DNA of 64,000 bases from DASUPK01 sp963782345 (lineage in GTDB: Bacteria; Actinomycetota; Thermoleophilia; Solirubrobacterales; 70-9): assembly GCA_963782345.1 (NCBI GenBank), contig CAWAJF010000012.1, forward strand, positions 32,530 through 96,529, in the 5' to 3' direction. The notes beneath the pieces are model-generated. The model saw only the letters and a program-made list of their open reading frames with translations. It did not search any database and was not told the origin of the DNA. A program made the position numbers and the translations under genes. Of the stretch, positions 43,468 through 52,376 are shown piece after piece. Each line of letters begins with the position of its first letter. The first letter of the stretch is position 1.

Positions 43468-44246
43468 TCTCGAGGTTCCGTCGTCACATACGCAGACGCG
43501 GCTTGCTCGTCGTCGGCGCCATCGCCGTAGTTGCCGCCGCTGCGGTGCTGATCGCCGGGCCGAAGCTCGGCGCCAGCGGCTCCGAGGCGGCTCCCGGCAA
43601 GCTCGCCGATACGAAGCTGGCCCCCGAGCCGTGGGCTGCCGATCCCAGGTATGACCCGGCGAACTCGAAGGGACCCTCGGCGCGGCCGGCAGAGCCCAAA
43701 CCGAAACCGGCCCCCGCTCCCGTTGATCCCAAGACCGGCCTGCCCGCCGCCTCGGCCGGCACCAACGGATCCTTCAAGCCGCCGTCCCCGGCCGAGCGGA
43801 AGCGGGTCTACACGGCAACCCACCCGGTGGGAGGCAACGACTCCGCGCTCCTGCTCAATCGGACGGCGCTCGCGCCGCCGTCCGCGCCCGACCCGATCAG
43901 GGCCATGATCAGCGCCGCGAACCTGATCGTCGGCCAACCGTATAGGTGGGGCGGCGGTCACGGCTCGTTCCAGTCGAAGGGCTATGACTGCTCCGGCGCG
44001 GTCAGCTACGCCCTCGCCGGAGCCGGGCTGCTCCAGACGCCGCTGACGTCGGGCGCGTTCATGGGCTACGGCGCGCCCGGCCCTGGCCAGTGGCTGACGA
44101 TCTACGCAAGCCCCACTCACGTGTACGCGGTGATCGCCGGGCTGCGCTGGGACACGGTCGGGGACGCCAGGGGGTCTGGACCGCGCTGGCACCCGTACGA
44201 CGCCTACCCCCAGGGATTCGTCGCGCGGCACGTCCCCGGGCTCTGA
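43464..44246 (+). CDS. NlpC/P60-like cell-wall hydrolase, secreted or membrane anchored
   Basis: The product is 260 residues from GTG 43464. A basic start and a hydrophobic segment (LLVVGAIAVVAAAAVLIAG) form a signal anchor. A Pro/Lys/Ala-rich linker follows to about residue 110. The catalytic domain begins IVGQPYRWGGGHGSF and contains KGYDCSGAVSYALAGAG with the nucleophile Cys. The likely His is in ASPTHVYAVIAG. The third catalytic residue is less clear. It would cleave peptidoglycan stem peptides or related amides. Confidence 0.78.
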   Translation: MISRFRRHIRRRGLLVVGAIAVVAAAAVLIAGPKLGASGSEAAPGKLADTKLAPEPWAADPRYDPANSKGPSARPAEPKPKPAPAPVDPKTGLPAASAGTNGSFKPPSPAERKRVYTATHPVGGNDSALLLNRTALAPPSAPDPIRAMISAANLIVGQPYRWGGGHGSFQSKGYDCSGAVSYALAGAGLLQTPLTSGAFMGYGAPGPGQWLTIYASPTHVYAVIAGLRWDTVGDARGSGPRWHPYDAYPQGFVARHVPGL

Positions 44247-44287
44247 CCGCACCCCGCCGCACGACGGACGCCATCTAGGCTTCCGCG

Positions 44288-46801
44288 ATGTTTTCGGCTC
44301 TGCTGGCGGGGGCGCTGATCGTCGTCGCCTCCCTGCTGCTCGGCTCGGCGATCATGGCGATCGCCGGCCTGCCGCGGCATTCCGCCGCCGGACCGGCGAC
44401 GGGGATCTCGGCGCTGCTGGTGATCTGCGGCATTGCGATCAAGCTGCCGGGCCACGCGGTGACGGCGGCGGCCGTCACCGGGGTGTTCCTGATCGCCTGC
44501 TTCCCTATCTTCGGGACCACGCGGGCACCGGCCGGGGCGGTGCGGATCGGGGCGATCGTCACGGTGGTCGGCGCCGTCCTCGTCGTCGCCATCCCGTTCG
44601 CGACCAGCGGCCGGGTCGGGATCCTGGGCCAGGGGCTGGTCAACGACGACATGGCCTCCCACCTCCTCTTCACCGAGTGGATCGGCTCCCATGCGGGGCC
44701 GACACCGGACCTGATCAAGGACGGCTATCCGCTCGGCCCACACGCGATCGTGGCCGCCACTGCGAAGGTGAGCGGCGCCAGCCTGATCGAGGGCTTCGCG
44801 GGACTGACCGGTGCGATCGCCGTCCTGCTCGCCCTGACCGCGTACGGGGCGCTGCCCGGCGTGCGCGGCTGGCTGCGCGTGCCCGCGGCGGTGCTGGGTG
44901 CGAGTCCCTATCTCGCCGCGGCATACCTGGCACAGGGGGCGTTCAAGGAGCCCCTGCTCGCCCTCGCTCTGCTCGGGTTCGCCCTCGTACTCCCACGGCT
45001 CAGATCGGAGTGGTCCGTCGGGACCGGGGGCGAACGCTCCCAATCCGGCGCGAAGGCGGTCATCCCACTCGGGGTGATCGCCGCCGGCACGATCTACAAC
45101 TACAGCTTCCCGGGGCTGGCCTGGCTGCTCGGGGCCGCCCTCGTCTGGATGCTCGTCATCATGATCCGCGAGCGCGACCTCAGGCTGCGGGAAAGGCTCA
45201 GCGGCGCCCGCTCGGCCCTCGCTCTTGGGATCGGAATCCCGATCGTCGCGGCGCTGCCGGAGATCTTCCGGCTGGCGAGCTTCTCGAGCTTCAAGGCTTT
45301 CAACCCCTCTGGCACCGGGCCGACGGTGGGGTTCGGAAACCTCCGGCAGCCACTCAACCCTCTGGAGGCCTTCGGTGTCTGGCCATCGGGCGAGTTCCGG
45401 ATCACGCCGGCCAATTCGACCACGCCCGAGATCGCCTTCTACCTCGGCGCCCTGCTCGCCCTCGCTGCGTTCGCCTGGGGCCTCGGCCGGGCTCTTTCCC
45501 GGCGGGAGTCCGCCCTGCCGTCAGCCCTGCTGGCCTCGACATTGATCTATCTCGCCTCCCTGGCGCTCGGCACGCCGTACACCCAGGCGAAGGCCCTGGC
45601 GATCGCCGCGCCGCTGATCATGGTGATCGCGCTGCGCGGGCTGCTCTCGGCCGATCCGCTGCCCGGCGAGGAGCCCGACGCGCGGGGCGCATTACCGGGA
45701 TCAGGCAACGGTAAAGCGCCCCGCGATCGGTATCTCGCGTGGATGCCGCCGCGGCTGCGTCCGATCGCCGGCATGGCGGTGCCGCTGCTCACGATCGTCT
45801 TTGCGGCGGCCGCGGCCTTCTCGACTCTGCTTCCCCTGCGACAGGCCGCCGTCGGGCCCGACTACCACCTCCAGGAGATGCTGCGGATCCGGCCGATCGT
45901 CGACGGCCAGAACGTGCTCTTCCTCGGCCGCGACAACTTCGTCTCCTGGGAGCTGATCGGCTCGGAGGTCTACGCGCCGATCACCAACCACTACGACGTC
46001 GAGGAGACCCACTCCCTCTACCGGGCGACCGACCTGAACGCCAAGTTCGATTGGGACAACGTGCCGCAGTTCGTCATGAACAAGTTCAACTGGGTGGTGA
46101 CCACGAGCGCCGCGATGCAGAGCCAGGCGCCCCCCGGCTTCGCCCCACGCCTGCGGACCGGCGACTTCATCCTCTGGCACCGCGACCACCCGGTGGGCCA
46201 GCGCCGGACGCTTTATGAGCCGCTCAATCCGGGGGCTCCGCTTGATTGCGGCAACCCCGAGCAGGCCCCGATCACCAGGGTCGACGGCACGGCGACGGTC
46301 TTCACGGTCCAGCCTGTGATCGGCAAGGTCTGGAACCCGAGCCCGGCGCTGACCCAGACGAAGCCGGCTCATATGCGCCTCTACCTGACTCCGGGCCGCT
46401 GGGAGCTCTCGATCCAGTACGCCAGCACCCAGCCGCTGCACCTCACCGCGAGCGGGCCGGGCTTGGGTTCGCCGTTCAGCAGCGACCTGCGCACCAACCT
46501 GCTCTTCCGCGGGCCCTCGCCCTACTACCCGGCGGGCTCACTGGACGTCAAGAGGGCCGGAACCGTGCTCGTGAACGTGGCTGTCGGAGACCCGCCGCTC
46601 GTCGGGCGGCTGCTGCGCACCGAGAGCAAGGCGTACCTGAGCGGCCTCGCGGCCACGCGCGCCGATCCGGCCCGTGAGACGATCCCCCTCAGCAAGGCGT
46701 GCGGCCGCTACGTCGACTGGTACGCGGTCGCTCCGGGCACCCCACCGAGGGCCCTTCGCGGAGTGGTCACGCCCAAGTCGCAGCCGATCCAGCCCGACTA
46801 G
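44288..46801 (+). CDS. Large polytopic membrane protein of unknown function
   Basis: The product is 837 residues from ATG 44288. About thirteen hydrophobic segments run from the start to residue 530. QGLVNDDMASHLLFTEW and DGYPLGPHAIVAATAK, in a loop after the first helices, have the Asp/His pattern of GT-C glycosyltransferase-like proteins, which is suggestive only. A large extracytoplasmic C-terminal domain follows. The loop near residues 465-480 (DARGALPGSGNGKAPRD) is encoded by a long DNA palindrome that looks inserted. No firm family is recognised. Confidence 0.7.
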   Translation: MFSALLAGALIVVASLLLGSAIMAIAGLPRHSAAGPATGISALLVICGIAIKLPGHAVTAAAVTGVFLIACFPIFGTTRAPAGAVRIGAIVTVVGAVLVVAIPFATSGRVGILGQGLVNDDMASHLLFTEWIGSHAGPTPDLIKDGYPLGPHAIVAATAKVSGASLIEGFAGLTGAIAVLLALTAYGALPGVRGWLRVPAAVLGASPYLAAAYLAQGAFKEPLLALALLGFALVLPRLRSEWSVGTGGERSQSGAKAVIPLGVIAAGTIYNYSFPGLAWLLGAALVWMLVIMIRERDLRLRERLSGARSALALGIGIPIVAALPEIFRLASFSSFKAFNPSGTGPTVGFGNLRQPLNPLEAFGVWPSGEFRITPANSTTPEIAFYLGALLALAAFAWGLGRALSRRESALPSALLASTLIYLASLALGTPYTQAKALAIAAPLIMVIALRGLLSADPLPGEEPDARGALPGSGNGKAPRDRYLAWMPPRLRPIAGMAVPLLTIVFAAAAAFSTLLPLRQAAVGPDYHLQEMLRIRPIVDGQNVLFLGRDNFVSWELIGSEVYAPITNHYDVEETHSLYRATDLNAKFDWDNVPQFVMNKFNWVVTTSAAMQSQAPPGFAPRLRTGDFILWHRDHPVGQRRTLYEPLNPGAPLDCGNPEQAPITRVDGTATVFTVQPVIGKVWNPSPALTQTKPAHMRLYLTPGRWELSIQYASTQPLHLTASGPGLGSPFSSDLRTNLLFRGPSPYYPAGSLDVKRAGTVLVNVAVGDPPLVGRLLRTESKAYLSGLAATRADPARETIPLSKACGRYVDWYAVAPGTPPRALRGVVTPKSQPIQPD
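45681..45725. repeat. REP-like palindrome, copy 2, inside a coding sequence
   Basis: CGCGGGGCGC (45681-45690) pairs with GCGCCCCGCG (45716-45725). After one A-A mismatch the stem continues TTACCG/CGGTAA, leaving an 11-base loop. The inner 39 bases (45684-45722) match the intergenic element at 5596-5634 in length, arms and several inner positions. It keeps frame within the 837-residue membrane protein. Confidence 0.7.
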
Positions 46802-46810
46802 GATCGGCTC

Positions 46811-46897
46811 ATGCCGCGCATCTGGGCCGCCACGATGGTGATCCTCGTCGCCTGCCTGCTCGCCTCGATGGTGATCGCCATCGTCAAGCTCACCTAG
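46811..46897 (+). CDS. Small single-span membrane peptide
   Basis: The product is 28 residues from ATG 46811, nine bases after the large membrane protein stop. A short basic start (MPRIW) is followed by one hydrophobic helix and the end VIAIVKLT. Size and layout fit small membrane peptides that modulate larger partners. It may be co-transcribed with the preceding gene. Without homologues in hand, expression is unproven. Confidence 0.5.
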   Translation: MPRIWAATMVILVACLLASMVIAIVKLT

Positions 46898-47032
46898 CGG
46901 CCGCTGGTGGTCGCGACCTGGTGACGCCCGGCTGCCGCGCCTGCCACGCGCCGCCGGGTAGTATCGGCGCGCAAATTTGGATGCGAGGGCGCGCGACAGC
47001 GCGACCCGTTTATCGACGGGCGAGGAGGGGTG

Positions 47033-47476
47033 ATGTTCAACCGCATAGTGGTTGGAACCGATGGCTCGGAGACCGCCACGGAGGCGGTGAAGACGGCGGT
47101 AGAGCTCGCGAAGCTGTCGAACGCGAAGCTCGAGATCGTCAGCGCCTACGAGCCCGTGCCGCAGCAGCGTCTCAAGGACGAGCAGGAGGGGATCGCGGGC
47201 GACGTCGCCTACGCGGTGAACCCCCGGGAGGACGTCCAGTTCGTGCTCGACAAGGCCGCGGCGGTGGCGAAGAAGGCGAAGGTCGACGTGGTTACGCATC
47301 CGCGGGAGGGCGAGCCCGCCGACGCGATCCTCGACGTCGCCGAGGAGAACGACGCGGACCTCGTCCTGGTCGGGAACAAGGGAATGACCGGGGCGCGGCG
47401 GTTCCTGCTCGGCAGCGTGCCGAACAAGATCTCGCACCACGCGCCCTGCGACGTCTGGATCGTCAAGACAACTTAG
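47033..47476 (+). CDS. Universal stress protein (UspA family)
   Basis: The product is 147 residues from ATG 47033, preceded by GAGGAGGGG. RIVVGTDGSETATEAV opens the fold, and GNKGMTGARRFLLGSVPNKISHHAPCDVWIV is the G-x2-G-x9-GS ATP-binding pattern. It is a cytosolic nucleotide-binding stress protein. The 135-base leader between the small peptide gene and this one has short GC hairpins but no riboswitch I can name. Downstream, CGGCCGC/GCGGCCG (47485-47508) could form a weak hairpin. Confidence 0.93.
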   Translation: MFNRIVVGTDGSETATEAVKTAVELAKLSNAKLEIVSAYEPVPQQRLKDEQEGIAGDVAYAVNPREDVQFVLDKAAAVAKKAKVDVVTHPREGEPADAILDVAEENDADLVLVGNKGMTGARRFLLGSVPNKISHHAPCDVWIVKTT

Positions 47477-47530
47477 TTGTGATTCGGCCGCGGTCTTTGT
47501 GGCGGCCGGATGTGGCGAAGCCGGGCGCCG

Positions 47531-47980
47531 CTAGTTGAGCATCTCGAGCAGCGCCTGCTCGTACTGCGAGCGCGCGAAGGTGAAGCTGAATCCCTCGTAG
47601 TCCCAGTCCGGCCGCGCCGGCTGCTCGAACTCGTCCCAGGTGACGGTGTCCTCGTCGACGGTCACCCGCGCGAGCAGCGGTGAGCAGCCGACCTCGCCGC
47701 AGCTGCAGCCGAGCAATGCCGTCTTGTCGGCGGGGCCGGGGGAGAGGGAGGTGCCGGGCGTCCCCAGGAACTGGCTGGCCAGGTCGATGCGGACGTACCC
47801 CGGCACGAGACCGACGTAGGTACCGGCGAGCTCCTCTTCGGCGTCAGCCTGCGCGGATGGCAGCTCCGCCTGCCGCACGAGCTCGACCAGGTCCGTCTCG
47901 TTCACCGTGATCTTGATCTGGGTGAGCTCGTCGGCATAGTCGCCACTCGCCGCCGCGAGCTCGAATTTCACGTCGTCCAT
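47531..47980 (-). CDS. Conserved hypothetical protein with CxCGxxGC motif
   Basis: The product is 149 residues from ATG 47980. It is acidic and soluble. The segment LLGCSCGEVGCSPLLARV followed by VTWDEFEQP is a pattern found in widespread actinobacterial proteins of unknown function. The cysteines are spaced for metal binding. The C-terminus has FTFARSQYEQAL. It is separated from the upstream subtilase gene on the same strand by 65 bases. Confidence 0.7.
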   Translation of the reverse strand: MDDVKFELAAASGDYADELTQIKITVNETDLVELVRQAELPSAQADAEEELAGTYVGLVPGYVRIDLASQFLGTPGTSLSPGPADKTALLGCSCGEVGCSPLLARVTVDEDTVTWDEFEQPARPDWDYEGFSFTFARSQYEQALLEMLN

Positions 47981-48045
47981 CCACTCCGATGATTGCGGAT
48001 GGGGAGCGGCCCGGTGGCCGCCATCAGATCGCGGCCTGGTGGCGT

Positions 48046-49389
48046 CTAGCAGCCGGGGGCTTTGGCCTTGACGGCCGCCGCGGCGTCGACCAGGCCGGCG
48101 CCGAAGAGGCGCGGATCGTATGGCTGCCCGAGCTGCGAGTCGGTGTGCCGTGCGGTGGCCTCGAGCTGGCACTCGACGGCGGTCGGAGACTTCCCGACTA
48201 CGCGGCTGGCGATCACCATCGCCGCCACCCCCGAGACGTGTGCGGCGGCCATCGAGGTTCCCTCGTATCCGCCGGGATAGCCGAAGTGGGTGAATCCCGG
48301 GCCTTCGATCGTGAGCTGGTAGATCGGCAGACCGCGGGTGAAGACAGGGTCGTCGGTCCCACAGGTGCTGAGCAGCGGGAAGCCGCCACCGGGCGCGACC
48401 AGGTCGAGCCCCGCGCCGGTGCGCGAGTCGCTCGCCAGGCAGGCATCCTTGGTGGTCCGGCCGACGCCCAGCACATGGGGGGCGCCTGCGGGATAGGCGA
48501 CCGGCTCGCCGTTCTCGTTCCCGGCGGCGGCGACCACGAGGGCGCCGCGCTTGAACGCGAACTTGATCGCCGCGCAGATCCCCTTGATCTTCGCGCAGCT
48601 GTTGACGCCCAGCGAGAACTCGAAGCTCATGTTGATCACCTGCGCCTTGTGGGCGGCCGCCCAGCGAATTCCATGCGCGATGTCGCGAGCGGTTCCGAAA
48701 CCCTCGGAGTCGAGCACCCGGACGGGCATGATCCTCGCCTTCGGGGCGAGGCCGGTGAGAGCGATGTGGTTGCCGGTCTGCTCGCCGATCGTTCCCGCGA
48801 CGTGGGTGCCGTGGCCGTCCTCGTCGAGCGGGAGCTTGTCCTTGTCCACGAAGTCGTGCCCGGGCAGGAACTGGCCGCGTCCGAAGTCGGGGCTCTTGTG
48901 GAATCGAGGCTTCTTGTTCCTGTACGCGATGCCGGTATCGAGCACCGCCACACGCGCTCCCTTGCCGAAGGCCGCGCCGCGCTGCTTGAGGATGTCCCAG
49001 GCCTCGGGCGCGTTCAGGCCGCCCTTCGCCTGGTATTGGGATGCCGGCTCCCCGCAGAGCGAGCCGCACGGGAGGAAGTTCCACTGCGTCCGCTGCCAGC
49101 CGCCGGGCGTGCCCGCCGGCCCCGGATCGTTGGGGATGCCGGACGCACGCGCGAGATAGTTCGGGACGGCGTAGGAGACCTGTGGGTTCGCGGCCAGCGC
49201 TTGCTCGGCGCGGGGGAGGTCCACTCCCCGCGGCAGCTGGAGCACCCGCTCCCGGCCGCGGTCGAACTTGACCAGGAGCTCCCCCGGGACATACCGGGCG
49301 TGCCTTGGCGTGACGGCAGCCGATGCCGCCGCGGCCCAGATGGTGGCCGCGCTGAGGACGAGACAGGTTGTGGCGATCAGCTTTCGCAT
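48046..49389 (-). CDS. Secreted S8 subtilisin-like serine protease
   Basis: The product is 447 residues from ATG 49389 with GGGGAG upstream. A signal peptide ends ASA before AVTPRH. A short propeptide-like region (YVPGELLVKFDRG) precedes the peptidase. The triad is Asp in VAVLDTGIAY, His in GHGTHVAGTIG and Ser in YEGTSMAAAHVSG, with the oxyanion Asn in AAAGNENG. An unusual pair of Cys-containing loops lies near the middle (NSCAKIKGICA). It degrades extracellular proteins. Confidence 0.93.
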   Translation of the reverse strand: MRKLIATTCLVLSAATIWAAAASAAVTPRHARYVPGELLVKFDRGRERVLQLPRGVDLPRAEQALAANPQVSYAVPNYLARASGIPNDPGPAGTPGGWQRTQWNFLPCGSLCGEPASQYQAKGGLNAPEAWDILKQRGAAFGKGARVAVLDTGIAYRNKKPRFHKSPDFGRGQFLPGHDFVDKDKLPLDEDGHGTHVAGTIGEQTGNHIALTGLAPKARIMPVRVLDSEGFGTARDIAHGIRWAAAHKAQVINMSFEFSLGVNSCAKIKGICAAIKFAFKRGALVVAAAGNENGEPVAYPAGAPHVLGVGRTTKDACLASDSRTGAGLDLVAPGGGFPLLSTCGTDDPVFTRGLPIYQLTIEGPGFTHFGYPGGYEGTSMAAAHVSGVAAMVIASRVVGKSPTAVECQLEATARHTDSQLGQPYDPRLFGAGLVDAAAAVKAKAPGC

Positions 49390-49465
49390 CTCCCCGGTGA
49401 ACACCGCCTGCCGCCAAAAGTTCCTGGAAGCGGGGGTCCACCGCCGCATGCATACTGGCGAAGCG

Positions 49466-49951
49466 ATGGCCACGGCGGATTTCAGCGAGGCCGATGAGCG
49501 CCACATGCGAACGGCCCTGCAGCTCGCCGAGCATGCGGCGGAGCACGGCGATGTCCCGATCGGCGCAGTCGTCGCCCGTGGCGACGAGGTGCTCGGGCAG
49601 GCCGGCAATGAGCGGGAACTGCGCGGCGACCCCACCGCCCACGCCGAGGTGCTCGCCCTGCGCCAGGCGTCCGAGCGACTGGGCGGGTGGCGCCTGCTGG
49701 AGACCACGATCTATGTGACCCTCGAGCCATGCCCGATGTGCGCCGGCGGGATCACCCTCGCGCGGGTTCCGCGCCTGGTCTACGGCGCCGCCGACCCGAA
49801 GGGCGGAGCGGTGGGCAGCGTGATCGACCTGTTCACGGAACCTGTCGTCAACCACCGGCCCGTGGTGGAGAGCGGTCTTCTCGCAAAGGAATCGGCGGCC
49901 CTACTCGCCTCGTTCTTCTCCTCGCGCCGCCAGCGTCCGCAGGGTTTGTGA
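49466..49951 (+). CDS. tadA: tRNA adenosine(34) deaminase
   Basis: The product is 161 residues from ATG 49466; an ATG at 49449 is possible. The zinc site is His59 and Glu61 (AHAEVLAL) with Cys89 and Cys92 (EPCPMCAG). KGGAVGSVIDLF is the TadA C-terminal block. It converts adenosine to inosine at the wobble position of tRNA-Arg. Its 3' end overlaps the convergent pncB gene by 51 bases, a longer overlap than others here. Confidence 0.92.
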   Translation: MATADFSEADERHMRTALQLAEHAAEHGDVPIGAVVARGDEVLGQAGNERELRGDPTAHAEVLALRQASERLGGWRLLETTIYVTLEPCPMCAGGITLARVPRLVYGAADPKGGAVGSVIDLFTEPVVNHRPVVESGLLAKESAALLASFFSSRRQRPQGL

Positions 49952-51265
49952 GTAGCTCACCGGGTACGCCGGCCTCTCCCCGGGGCTGCGCAGCGCGGCC
50001 GGGAGCAGCTCCAGGCTCCGGCGGACGCGGGCCCGCATCTCCGCCAGCGTCTCGGCGGCCACGATCCGGCCGTCGCGCATGGCGGGCACCAGCAGCCGCT
50101 CGCCTTCCAAGTCCTCGTCGGCGCCGCCGATCACATCCTCACTCATCGCTCCGTCGCCGAATCTCCTGAACACCTGCTTGGCGCCCGGCAGGGTCTCCTT
50201 CGCCTCGGAGAGCTTCGCCACCCCGCGCCAGGCGCCGCCGTGCCGGTCGGCAACGAGCTTGTAGACGCCATTCACTACCGGGGAGTCCCGGCTCGTCCCA
50301 ACCTCCGTCCCAACGCCCCAGACGTCGATCGGCACCTCCGCCCGGCACATCTCCGCGATCCGGTGCTCTTCGAGATCGCCGGAGGCGACGATCTGCGTCG
50401 ACCCGAAGCCCTCCTCGTCCAGTAGCCGGCGGGACTGACGGGCGAGCGTGGGGAGGTCCCCGGAGTCGAGCCTGATGCCGGCGAGTTGGACGCCGGTGGC
50501 CCGCGAGGCGCGCATCGCCCGCCGCACCCCCTCGAGCGTCTCGTAGGTGTCGACGAGCAGCACGGCGTTCCCGGGATTGCTCCGCATGAAGCACTCGAAC
50601 GCCTCCTGCTCGGACTCGAAGCTGAGCACGTAGGAGTGAGCCATCGTCCCAACCGGTTCGAGTCCGTAGCGCATCGCCGCCGCGACGTTGGACGTGCCCC
50701 CGAACCCGGCGACCGCGGAGGCGCGCGCGACCTTCATCGCCGCGTCCAGACCGTGATCGCGACGCGGGGAGAAATCGACCACCGATGCGCCGTCGCCGTT
50801 TGTCGCCAGCACGACGCGCGCGGCCTTCGTGGCGATCATCGTCTGGAAGTTGATCTGGTTCAGCAGCAACGTCTCGATCAGCTGCGCTTCGATCAGGGGC
50901 GCCGTAACCCGCACCAGGGGCTCGTTGGGAAAGGCGATCGTGCCCTCCGGCATCGCTTCGATGTCACCGGTGAAGCGAAACCCCGCCAGATAGGCGAGGA
51001 AGTCCTCGTCGCACTCGAGGGAGCGGAGAAACTCGAGCTCGCGAGATCCGAACCGGAGCTCTGAGATCAGCCGCAGCGTGGGGCCGAGGCCGCGGACGAC
51101 CAGCCAGTCGCGGTTCGGCGGCAGCCTCCGGATGAATTGCTCGAACACGGCCGGCTCGTTGTGGCCCAGGCGGTGGTAGCTCGCCGCCATCGTGATCTCG
51201 TACTGGTCGACCAGCAGGGAGACCTCGGGCGCGCTCAGCAGTCCCGGATCGTTGGCATCGGCCAT
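49901..51265 (-). CDS. pncB: Nicotinate phosphoribosyltransferase
   Basis: The product is 454 residues from ATG 51265. YEITMAASYHRLGH is the N-terminal block. VDFSPRRDHGLDAAMKVARASAVAGFGGTSN binds the ribose phosphate, and IRLDSGDL is the conserved PRPP/NaMN site. DVWGVGTEVGTS follows. It makes nicotinate mononucleotide in NAD salvage. The last 17 codons overlap the tadA 3' end on the other strand. Confidence 0.92.
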   Translation of the reverse strand: MADANDPGLLSAPEVSLLVDQYEITMAASYHRLGHNEPAVFEQFIRRLPPNRDWLVVRGLGPTLRLISELRFGSRELEFLRSLECDEDFLAYLAGFRFTGDIEAMPEGTIAFPNEPLVRVTAPLIEAQLIETLLLNQINFQTMIATKAARVVLATNGDGASVVDFSPRRDHGLDAAMKVARASAVAGFGGTSNVAAAMRYGLEPVGTMAHSYVLSFESEQEAFECFMRSNPGNAVLLVDTYETLEGVRRAMRASRATGVQLAGIRLDSGDLPTLARQSRRLLDEEGFGSTQIVASGDLEEHRIAEMCRAEVPIDVWGVGTEVGTSRDSPVVNGVYKLVADRHGGAWRGVAKLSEAKETLPGAKQVFRRFGDGAMSEDVIGGADEDLEGERLLVPAMRDGRIVAAETLAEMRARVRRSLELLPAALRSPGERPAYPVSYSQTLRTLAARGEERGE

Positions 51266-51294
51266 GCGCGAGTGGCTACCCGGCCCGCCTCAGG

Positions 51295-52281
51295 TCAAGC
51301 GGTGAGCCAGCGAACCGCGTTGTCGACCATCATCGTCCGCTCCTGCTCCTCGGTCATGCCCGCCTCTCGCAGCTCGGGGAGGACCTTCTCGGGGACGATC
51401 CGGATGGTCCAGTCCTTTGCCATCCCGGCCTGGACGAGCTGCTCGATCGCGGAGGGCGGGTACCAGTCGAGCGTTGCGCAAGAGTCCGCGGCGAGGAACA
51501 TCCGGTCCGCGTGGCCTTGCTCGAGCAGGGCCTTCGCTGTCCGCTGGCGATTCTCGTAGGGCAGAAAGATCTCGAGGCCGTAGCGGTCGAGTCCGATCCA
51601 AACGCCCTTGGAGAGCAGGCCCTCGATGTAGTCGAGGTCGTCGGTGTCGCCTGTATGGGCGATCTGGACCTTGGAGGGATCCACGCCCTCCTCCTCGAAG
51701 ATCTCAACCTGCCGGGGCCCCGTGTTGCTGGCGGGCCGTGAGTGGGCCATGATCGGCGCGCCCGTCTGGAGGCTCGCTCTGGCGGCGGCCCGGTGGATCT
51801 TCTCGATGTTCTCATTGACACCGGGCTCGTCGGCGGCGCACTTGATGAAGGCCGCCTTGATCTCGGTCCCCTGGATCCCCTTCTCGATGTCCCCGACGAA
51901 GAGCTCGGCGATCTGGTCCGCGTCCCGGTTGAGCAGGAACTGGGGAAGGTGGTCGTAGGTGTAGATGCCGGTGCACGGCACAACCTGAAGCCCCGTCTCC
52001 TCCGAGACCCGACGCATGAAGTTCACATCGCGGCCGAGGAACATCGCGGTCGGGTCGCAGATCGTCTTGACGCCCAGGTCCATCGCCGCCTTGGCCTCCC
52101 GAACCGCGATCTCATAATCGCCTCCGGGCGCGACCGCGTAGGGCTCGTCGTCCTTCGCCGTCCCGGCATCGGGCCACTGGTCATGGACGGCCTCGTCCTG
52201 GGTACGCAGGTGCTCGTGGATCAGCGTCGTGCCGAGCTGATCGGCCTCGATCGGCCCGGTCACGGTCTGTACCTGAGCCAT
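51295..52281 (-). CDS. Phosphotriesterase-family metal-dependent hydrolase
   Basis: The product is 328 residues from ATG 52281. GTTLIHEHL carries the first metal His pair, AAFIKCAAD has the Lys expected to be carboxylated, and MAHSRPAS, IAHTGDTDDLDY and FLAADSC give the remaining His/Asp ligands. The family includes lactonases and aryldialkylphosphatases. The natural substrate is probably a lactone, but this is not visible. The gene is divergent from norB. Confidence 0.88.
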   Translation of the reverse strand: MAQVQTVTGPIEADQLGTTLIHEHLRTQDEAVHDQWPDAGTAKDDEPYAVAPGGDYEIAVREAKAAMDLGVKTICDPTAMFLGRDVNFMRRVSEETGLQVVPCTGIYTYDHLPQFLLNRDADQIAELFVGDIEKGIQGTEIKAAFIKCAADEPGVNENIEKIHRAAARASLQTGAPIMAHSRPASNTGPRQVEIFEEEGVDPSKVQIAHTGDTDDLDYIEGLLSKGVWIGLDRYGLEIFLPYENRQRTAKALLEQGHADRMFLAADSCATLDWYPPSAIEQLVQAGMAKDWTIRIVPEKVLPELREAGMTEEQERTMMVDNAVRWLTA

Positions 52282-52314
52282 CTCGCGGCGAACCCTATGC
52301 CTTCGCAGGTTCGC

Positions 52315-52344
52315 TTGATTCTCCGCGCGCGAAATGCATAGGAT
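52315..52344 (+). promoter_or_regulatory. Candidate promoter for norB
   Basis: TTGATT (52315-52320) and TAGGAT (52339-52344) are separated by 18 bases, upstream of ATG 52377 in the 95-bp gap with the divergent hydrolase gene. No clear NO-sensor operator was recognised around it. The assignment rests on hexamer similarity and position only. Confidence 0.4.
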
Positions 52345-52376
52345 CGCGGCCGCTCCCTCGCCGACTCGTCCGACCA

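Noticed and set aside
46898..47032. Possible riboswitch in the uspA leader
   Set aside because: Only short GC hairpins are present; no conserved core of c-di-AMP, c-di-GMP or other known classes could be recognised.
47485..47508. Hairpin CGGCCGC/GCGGCCG as a terminator after uspA
   Set aside because: No T-run follows, and such GC palindromes are common at this base composition.
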